64,000 bases of DNA from Ectocarpus siliculosus (lineage: Eukaryota > Sar > Phaeophyceae > Ectocarpales > Ectocarpaceae), in contig FN649735.1 in NCBI GenBank assembly GCA_000310025.1, positions 3,320,028-3,384,027 on the forward strand. Reading direction: 5' to 3'. The notes beneath the pieces are model-generated. The model saw only the letters and a list, made by a program, of their open reading frames with translations, was not told the DNA's origin and ran no database searches. Below are positions 56,505-64,000 of the stretch, piece after piece. Made by a program: the position numbers and the translations under genes. The first letter of the stretch is position 1, and each line of letters begins with the position of its first letter.

Positions 56505-59500
56505 TGTCCGGTTGTACCACTATTTCATTACGTTGGTGTACACACATTATGTACGAAATGTCGTTCACTGCTTGATACTTTGCCGATGATTGCCGGATTG
56601 TAGTTTCCAGCAGCAATAGAGTTATTATTAGAGGGAATCCACGTGTTGTTGAAATGACGTGAAAGATTGACATTTCAGGAAGTTTTGACGTAAAGAGGTT
56701 GCGCCGCTTTTTTGGGGGCAAACTCTGACGGCGAAATTTTTGTGAGGAAGCGTCAAAATTAAATTTCACCCAAACATAAAACGACGCGAAAAGATTGACG
56801 CTTCAAACATCGCCAGACTGTGGCTCACACACGCTTGCTCTGCTGCGGTCTGCTGTGCGCGGTCAGCAGCGAACACATTGGCCATGCCTATACTGATTGC
56901 TCCTAGCGGTCCTGCACCCACGCGTCTCGGCAGTTCTCACGGCGGCCAAGTGGCCAGACGCGCGTGTTCGGCGCGCGCGTTCGGTAGATGTGCTGTCGCG
57001 ATTGCGCACGGGCTTTCAGCAGCAAAAAGGGGCATAGGCAGGGGAGTGATTGGGGGAGTCTCGCCCTCGAAGGCAGCACATGGAGAGGAGTAAGGGAGGG
57101 TACACGGACTTTGCCAGTCAGTAGGTGCATTTCGCCCGCCCCCTCACGGGGTTCGGTGCTCTGCTGCCGCAGTGACATCGGTATATACACAGCAGTGCAG
57201 CGAGCAGCTGCCTTACTCATCAGCAACGAACGGCAGTTTGCCGCCTGGGAAGTCGCAGTTTGACGCCTGGGAAAAGTCGCCGCGGCAAAGGAGGGAAGGT
57301 CGGCGGGATGAGGCGAAGGGGTACACCTAGTCTCCTGGGAGCCTGGGGGTGTGAGTCTTCGCTTCGGAATGTCGACCCTGGGTGGCAGCCCGAACCAACC
57401 TTGAACTCTACCTCCACCATTTTTTTTTTTTCACCTCTCACGTGTCAACGGGCACACGCGGTGCGAATTTTTTCCCGTCAAAACCCTCAACCGTCACTTT
57501 ATGTTGGCGTCAATCCTCAAAGGTCAAAATTCCGCGTCAATCCATAGTGGATACCCTATATTTAAAACTCGAAAAAATGCATGAAACCAGTGGAAGAGCC
57601 CGGAAAGTGGATGAATGGAGTTTTATATCCGAGGGGACTTTTGGGCAAAAATGCATGAATCGTGAGCAAAGACATGTTTGGGGCTCCAGAGCTCCAAGTA
57701 TATATTTGTGTTCCGAGACGAACAGACTGCTCTCTCTATCTCCCTCTCTCCCTCTCCTCTCTCCTCGCTTTTGCAGCAAACATCACCGCCGTCACAACAG
57801 CAAAGTCACAGCACACAGTCATAGCAACGCCGCCACCACCGCCAGCCCCCAACCAAGCTTTCGGGCACTGCCCGAACGATTTTTTGTTGTGTTCCGTGCG
57901 TATCAACGCGTACGTGAGGTTGGTTGCTGCATGCTGCTTCACCCTATCTTTTCCCCTCTGCCCTCCTCTCTCGTCGTGCTCCTTTTTCTTTCTCGCTTTT
58001 TCTCTGGCGCCGCCATCGCACGCAAGCACAGACGAACTAACGAACAGACACAGTTCCACAAGGCTCGCCGCGTAGCTTATAGGCTGCCCCGTTATTTTTT
58101 GGGGGGGAGGGCGGCCCTTCCTAGTCGGCATGGTGGGGAGGCTGGAGGTTGTTGTTGCCGTTGATGCACAGGGTGTGCGTATATGCCTGTCTGCCTGTGT
58201 TTTTTAACTGCCTGCCTGTCTTTTCTAACACCCCTCTCTCGTTTTCTCTTTTTGTCACAAAAAAAAAAGAAGGATCAACGGTTAGTTATCATCAACGTGC
58301 CCGCGTGCCAACATACAGAGTATCAGCTAGCGTGGGTTGGGGGCGCTCTTGGCAAAGAGGAACGCGCCTTGTCCGCTATTCGTTTAGTACGTTAGGGTGT
58401 GCATAGTCGTATTACCTTGAAAAAAGGCACTCTAACTTCGCATGCTGCTTGTTTCCGGTTTATCAAATTTGGCTGCACCACAACGGCAGCCAACCTGCCC
58501 AACACCAGCTGTCCGAGGATGTATTGGCGCAGGCTAACAGTCCTGTGTTTTTATCCTGTGAAGATCTATTCTCGAGTTTTATATCACGAGAGTTTTTCAG
58601 CAAAAATGTACAAAGCAGCGAAAGGCCCAAAAAAGTCTCGCCGGTCGAGTTTTGAATAACTCTAGTGCAACACATTGTAGGTTTGGGTCGACACCACGAG
58701 CGCTGGGGGACCCCCCCTCTCTTCAAAGGGCCCCTTTGTTTCTTATGTTAAAGCAGTCCGTCGTATGCTGCGTTACAGAACAGGAGCATAGACGGGGGCG
58801 GGTAACCCTCACCCAACCCCCCCCGCGAGGGGCCGCGGCGCTAGCTTGTGTATTAAAAGGTTAAACCCGGACCTAAGAATAAGTTATTCTGTCGGTGGAA
58901 GATATCCCCCTGCACTTCGTTCCCGAACACACATCTATTATCTGCAGCGGACCCGGAATTGGACCAGTATGATGCCTGCATCGAAGCTATGGGAGCGAAT
59001 CGCTATCCCACCATAGGCACGCTCATCAAATTCGCGGATGCACGCGAGCGTGTGAAGGCCTCGAGACTTCGTGGTCTTGGTCGTATCTCCCTGGCTGCCA
59101 CCAACCCCCACGAAGGGTGCTCCGGGGTAGCGTCAACAAGGTGCGCTTACCGTAGTTACCTCTGTCATTGACCCGTGGGGGGGATCGGGTGTTTCTATAA
59201 AATACACACAGCCCGGGGCTGGGATTAAACACAGCGGTAGAGGGGCCGACACTCGCCGGGGCCGTTGTTTCTTTTGGGCTGTGATGCACCTCATATCGAG
59301 CACGAGGTGTGTGTCTGGTGCAGATGTGTACCACGAAATGTCGGCAATACAAATATCGCACAACCAAGGGCCGTTTGCGGGGACTCGTGCTCAGTCGACC
59401 ATCATAACCACTGTGCGAAGGGCAGTGCTCACGGAATGTCCGTGCGTGTCTTGCCAGCTTTACCCCTCGCCCGCATCACAATAAAACGTGTGCATTGTGA

Positions 59501-59952
59501 AGCCCCAGTGCGCGCTCGATATTCGCGACTGTGGATACGTATTACCGAGTGCGGGAAATACGCTTCGTATGAAATTACGCCGTTACCCTGCAACCTCAGG
59601 CTCCCCACCCTACACGAATACTGTAAGACGGAAGGGGGGTGGGGGAGCACGAGCGTGATTTGTGTGAAGCCCGGTGCAACTTTTTGTCTGGTGTGTTGAC
59701 AATTTTGTTGCAGGGTGCTACTCCCAAAGGGGCGTAAACCTCACGGATAGGCCCGTGTTCCAGTACAATCGTTTTGACAAGTAGGAGGAACAAAACAACA
59801 AACTTGGGTCCTTCTCGTCCACGCTTGCCGTGCACGTTCAAATGTTGTCGGATACAACCAGGTGGTTGAATGAGCTGAAATTCTACCGCGAACGCAACCT
59901 TCAGGACGCGACCACGCTTGCCGAAGCACGACGTACCCTGAAGATGGCATGA
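55890..59952 (+). pseudogene. Possible three-exon gene with an in-frame stop
   Basis: Three exon-like pieces. 55890-56010 follows TTGGCAG, encodes MDVPMQVEPTASTFLPPAPP with a Pro-rich tail and ends at GTGAGA. 58948 to about 59119 follows ATCTGCAG and encodes LDQYDACIEAMGANRYPTIG and KFADARERVKASRLRGLGRI; its phase fits the first piece. 59714-59952 follows GTTGCAG and encodes VFQYNRFDK, a TAG (59780-59782), then in the same frame LAVHVQMLSDTTRWLNELKF and EARRTLKMA to TGA. The second junction is unresolved: the nearest donor in the right phase is near 59154. The continuing frame beyond the TAG suggests either a recently inactivated gene or an unnoticed intron. Intron 1 (2.9 kb) holds a GA repeat. 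No family recognised. Confidence 0.3.
56451..56503. repeat. (GA)n microsatellite
   Basis: About 53 bases of GA with one AAA interruption. Confidence 0.95.
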
Positions 59953-60389
59953 ACTCCTTCGGGGGTTCGTGTTTTTCCTTGTGCGAGTTGGTTGCTTCCT
60001 GTTCAACTGGTTAGTGGTGCGTTGAATGAACTTCCTTGCTTTTTCTTGGCTTGTTCGGTTTATGTTTCGTTACAATTGGCAACGTGCATATTGCTTTCAT
60101 GTCTCGAGGCGGTCTTGTGTTGTCAGCCACCGTTTTCCTACTGGTTGAAACTATTTGACTTAGTTTTCACGTGCTTCTTTTACTTGCTGCCTCCGGCCCC
60201 GTTGAAAGGTGAATGTTTGCCATACAGGGTCGGTAACCCAGGTTGATCTAGACTCCGGATGCCGCCCTTTAAAAGGGGGATCTCCGTAGAGTACATACCA
60301 TCTCATGGTCATAGGTGACAGGTGTTTATTTATTGACCACCCAAGGAAAATGAAGTATCCTGCGAGGGAAGTTGTTGCGGTCTTTCGGT

Positions 60390-61640
60390 TTGAGGTTAAT
60401 GTGTTGGGAAAGTGGTGGGATTTTTACCTTTGATGTTGGGTGCATGATCAGGCCATGTGCACTGGTTTTATGTTTTGGGTGCTCGACACATATTCTACAA
60501 CGTGGGTAGCATTATGTAGTTCATCATGAAGTGGATGTTTGGGTGAGGATTGTTGTTTGAGTGCTTGATGGATACATGGTACAAGGCGTTGCAGCGGCGG
60601 TTAGTGGCTACACAGCACAGATGACCCGGGAGAGGTCTGTCTCGATGTTGATGCATTCCTCGGGTGTACATTTTGTGCCGTGAATGAGGGGGTACGCATG
60701 CACAGCTTACCATCCCTTGCCGTTTACTTGAGGCAAGTGGCAATAAGGTACAACTGAAGCAAAGGGGAATCCATGCTTGGAGGCGTGCGGATGGCGAGCG
60801 AACCCCACAGGGTAAACAAAAATGTGGGAAACAACACATATATTGTCTACGTTGGGCGTGAAAAAACAGAGGTCAACATTATGTGTTGGTTTGCAACAAT
60901 TGTTGCGTCGAGTAGAGGTATGGAATGCAGTTTAAGAACAACGAAAACTTGTGACGGAATTGGCTACACCGATAACTTTGAGGAAAACTGTGTCCGGGTG
61001 TTCGATGCATGAACACACGCCAGAGGTATTACCCACACTGACTACCCGAAGGAGTTTAGGTTTGCTGGGTACGCTGTTCCAGCCTTTTGACTTCGGGGTG
61101 ATGTGTTCGGAAGGCAGTAGGATACTGACGTTGGTGTTGTGGGCATGAAGGCACTGTCCATGGCTTCATGTTTTGTGTGCGGAAAAATCCACGTCTACGT
61201 GGGTGGCCCTATGTAATTGATCATGACGAATGATTGTTTGTGTGCTTGGTGGATATATGGTACAAGGTGTGTGTTTCTCGCGTTTTTTTGTTGGACAGCA
61301 CAGATGACTCAAGAAGTGTCCCTCGATGTTGTTGCAATCGTTCGGTGTACATTGCGTGCTTTGAATGTGCGTGGAGGGGGCACAAGTGACTCAAAGCGGA
61401 TTCCATGCTTGGAGACGTGCCGATGGCGCTTGAGCTCCACAGGGCCAATACCAAACGGGAAACGTACATATATATATATATGTTGGGCGTGAAAACAAGG
61501 GGTCATCGGTGACATTTCCTGTGTTGAGTGAAGGAAAACAATGCAGTTCAAGAAAGAAAATGGTGACGGTATTGGCTTCACCGACAACCCAAAGGAATAG
61601 CTTGTCCGGGAGTTTGTAGCATACTATTCTTGAATGTGTC
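60390..61640. repeat. ~0.65-kb tandem duplication, diverged
   Basis: Matching landmarks in order: ATGTTTTGGGTGC/ATGTTTTGTGTGC, CTACAACGTGGGTAGC/CTACGTGGGTGGCC, GGATACATGGTACAAGG (60570) and GGATATATGGTACAAGG (61251), CACAGCACAGATGAC, CCATGCTTGGAG (60771 and 61403), TTGGGCGTGAAAA, and GTGACGG.ATTGGC. Spacing falls from 681 to 632 bp because of indels. No conserved ORF. Confidence 0.8.
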
Positions 61641-62569
61641 AGGTGCATATGTTTCGCTCGTGCTCACTGGAAATACACCCAAGGCTGATCAAAACACGGG
61701 TCAGAGGTGAAGGGAGATGTTTGCTTGAGAACTCTGACGGGGCGAGGGGCAGAGGATTCGTATTTTGCTGACTGTAAATTAATAGAGTAGTCTACTAGTG
61801 GAGGGGAATGTAGAGCCTGGCATTTCTTCGTCTTTCTTTTGAGACTCGGGGAAAGTAAAGGGTACACCAAGTTTGAAAAGGCGGGGAGGGAAAAGAGCTT
61901 TACACCATTTTCCCTGGGTTTCTCGAGAGTGACCAAGGCTGGGCGGGGTGCTACTTGGTACATACGTGTCTTTAGCCTTTCTGTATGATTGCTAGCGCGT
62001 GTATTTTTCTAGTCACCAACAGGGCTTTCATGTATTCATCTTGTCATCATATTGGGTATATTCCTAGCTTTGTTTCAGTACCTTCGTCACACAGGTAGTT
62101 TTCTAGTCATGGACAAGCCCATTGTTGGTTGCAGATAAGAAAGGCGTGGCGTTCTATTTGAGGTGATTCCACCTGGTTCTAACCATGACTTCGATATTCA
62201 CGATCGGAACTTCGTTTTGGGTGGGAAGGTTGATAACTATGTTAAACTTCTTGCCGCGCTCAAGTGACCCTATCGGTCGGTGTCTGAGGCGTTTCTGACT
62301 TTTTTATATTTTCGCAGTAGATGCTGTCTTTGTTGCGCTTTGGTGGCGGCACCGAAAATTCAAGTGGCTCCAAACAACACTTAGAATCGATTTCGTGGTC
62401 TTTTGACCGGGTGGAGACGAGAGAAACAAGCGAGGGAGAACCACAAAAATAATCAGAACCGTGGGAACAACAAAAACAAAAAATCGTAAGATTTTTCGTT
62501 ATACAGCTTTGGCTTGGGGGCAGTATGGTGATAATTCAAGGAGGAGTAATTGAGAAATTTTCGGAACGA
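61641..62569. other. Intergenic, no gene seen
   Basis: AT-rich, with no domain or repeat recognised. Confidence 0.35.
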
Positions 62570-64000
62570 TTACAAGGGAAAATAACCATGAGCGCTACAT
62601 ATATAAAGGCAAATACTGTGCATCAAGCAACAACTGTTCGGCGACATGTAGCCCACATCGTCGGATACTGACGAGGTGCGCCCGAGGTCGCCGGTTGGAA
62701 TCCCCCGTCCGCACTGTGATTTGTTCCTTATTTTCCTGGTTTTCGACATGTTTTTTATGCATGTTGTATTCTTTTCAACTCCACGGAATTTCCAGGGAAT
62801 TCCATGGAATACCACGGAGGTTCCATGGAGTTCCACAGTATTCCATGGAAACCATGGCAAGCCATGAAATGCCACAGAATATTCTATGGCAAATTCCACG
62901 GCAAGTCCCCTGGCAAATTCCACGGAATATTCCGTGGACTCCACCGCCACGGAACTCCATGGAGGTCCATGGAACTCCACGGAATATTCTATGGCATTCC
63001 ATGGAGTTCCATGGAATTGACAAATATTGTAGGGCACCCCCAGCGTATTATTCCAAGTACGACTGGCTGTGCGTAAACCGTAAACTGCTTGTTTCAGTTT
63101 CATGACTAGAGGGTTGCCTGGGCTTGGCCCTGGTACTTCATAGCCGCCAGCCTGTATGCAAAACGTTGGCTGGTCGATGGGGCTTTGGAGAAAAGCACTG
63201 CGTACGTAACACATGGGGACATCCCAATCGAATTGGGTCGCAATGGCTAGTAGTACCCGTATGTTCTCGACGCGACATACTGGTGCGAAGGTGGCTCCGC
63301 AGTCAATTCCTGGCCGTTGGCTCCAACCTTGACATACTATTCTGGCTTTAAAAGTGTAATCACTTTTGACTTTGAACACCCATCGGGTTCCGATCACTTT
63401 ACGGGTTGAAGGAACAGCGGATCTTGGAATGAGATCATACACTTCATTTTCTTTCAATCGTTCCATTTCTTTATCCATGACTTTCGCCCACATTTTTGCT
63501 TTTGGGGATGCTTGCGCTTCTGCGAACGTGTTCGGCAGCGATATGCTAGCTGGATCTGGATTCGATTGAACTTCCGTCTGGGATGTATATGTGTATGAAA
63601 CGATCTGTGGATACAGTGTCTCGTGTGCATAGTCAGCGCTTGGTGATGGATTGTAACTTCGCAGACTTTGTAGTTCCCGCGATGTTCTGTCGTTTACGCT
63701 TGTTCTGATGTTTTCTTGGGCTGGTCCGGATGATCTTGTTCGTCTTGGTATACCGGCGTACTGCCGTTGTTCTGGAGTTGGCGATTGAGTCCGTAATGAA
63801 CTTGGCGGAATATCAGCATCATCTTGTAAGGAATTGCCAAAAGAGTAATCAGATGGGGTTGTAGGCGGACTACTTTCCCTTTCTGAATTTGGTGATGGTT
63901 CGGAGTTTCGAATGTCGACCAAATGATTCGGAATGTTTGGTGATTGTTGAATATCGTCGCTCGATTTAGCGTGAAATATGGAGAGATGATCAAGGACATC
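62570..64000 (-). pseudogene. pol: Ty1/copia pol, RT region, truncated (runs off window)
   Basis: Minus-strand frame open from the window edge (64000) to 62570. A Ser/Pro-rich part is followed by the copia RT N-terminus: AKVMDKEMERLKENEVYDLI (about 63480), VIGTRWVFKVK, FKARIVCQGWSQRPGIDC, TFAPVCRVENIRVLLAIATQ, SAFLQSPID, KLKQAVYGLRTASRTWN. The catalytic DD motif that should follow is missing: at about 63020 the frame passes directly into the CCATGG minisatellite, read as repeated FHG.PW units. So the RT is truncated and this copy is inactive. RNase H and LTR are not in the window, and the protease and integrase would lie beyond 64000. Confidence 0.85.
62776..63020. repeat. CCATGG-based palindromic minisatellite
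   Basis: About 245 bases built from 10-12-bp variants of ATTCCATGGAAT, such as GGAATTCCATGGAATACC, GAGTTCCACGG and GGAATATTCTATGGC. The core is self-complementary, so both strands carry the same motif and stay open in several frames. Confidence 0.9.

Overview
The window is eukaryotic nuclear DNA. Its one convincing host gene has many short exons with canonical GT-AG introns, and about half of the sequence is repeats and retroelements. The protein families (an FEA1-like low-iron/high-CO2 periplasmic domain, WSC carbohydrate-binding domains, chromodomain Ty3/gypsy and Ty1/copia retroelements) and the (CAA)n/(GTT)n-rich intergenic DNA suggest a stramenopile, most likely a brown alga (Ectocarpales/Laminariales type). 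That assignment is inference from gene content, not from a marker gene.

Layout. 1-2480: decaying satellite built on a roughly 108-bp unit with a 303-bp higher-order period. 2555-3490: four copies of a 236-bp tandem repeat. 5.46-10.4 kb: a degenerate copy (A) of an FEA1-like gene, with exons 2-3 missing, a lost splice site and stops, between inverted repeats. 13.5-24.1 kb: the paralogous copy (B), which can be assembled into a 17-exon, 946-codon gene with every splice phase consistent. It encodes a signal peptide, two FEA1-like domains in tandem and two WSC domains. The two FEA1 modules share near-identical exons separated by patches of diverged intron, which looks like gene conversion. 24.7-25.5 kb: small tandem repeats.

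25786-39213: a complete 13.4-kb Ty3/gypsy element on the minus strand, with 301/306-bp LTRs of about 98% identity and a 4-bp ATTG target duplication. Its order is a long Gag (coiled coil, Ala-rich, poly-Ser, Pro-rich, capsid-like, CCHC knuckle), then a NADAR (YbiA-like) enzyme domain, aspartic protease, reverse transcriptase, RNase H, a Pro/Ala-rich linker, integrase, a chromodomain and a Tudor-like module. The NADAR domain inside the Gag-Pol polyprotein is the most unusual feature of the window: this fold binds or hydrolyses ADP-ribose-type N-glycosides and in bacteria removes ADP-ribose from guanine in nucleic acids, so a counter-defence or nucleic-acid-repair role for the element is an attractive hypothesis. 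This copy is dead: six in-frame stops and several +1 frame changes.

39.2-50.4 kb: (CAA)n-tailed short repeats and three head-to-tail copies of a roughly 1.2-kb non-coding repeat. The middle copy is split by a 2.7-kb minus-strand, poly-A-tailed retroelement with a broken reverse transcriptase. 50.4-62.5 kb: mostly non-coding, with some local tandem repeats and a few exon-like stretches of unknown identity. 62.57-64 kb: the edge of a Ty1/copia pol gene whose reverse transcriptase runs in frame into a CCATGG-based palindromic minisatellite.
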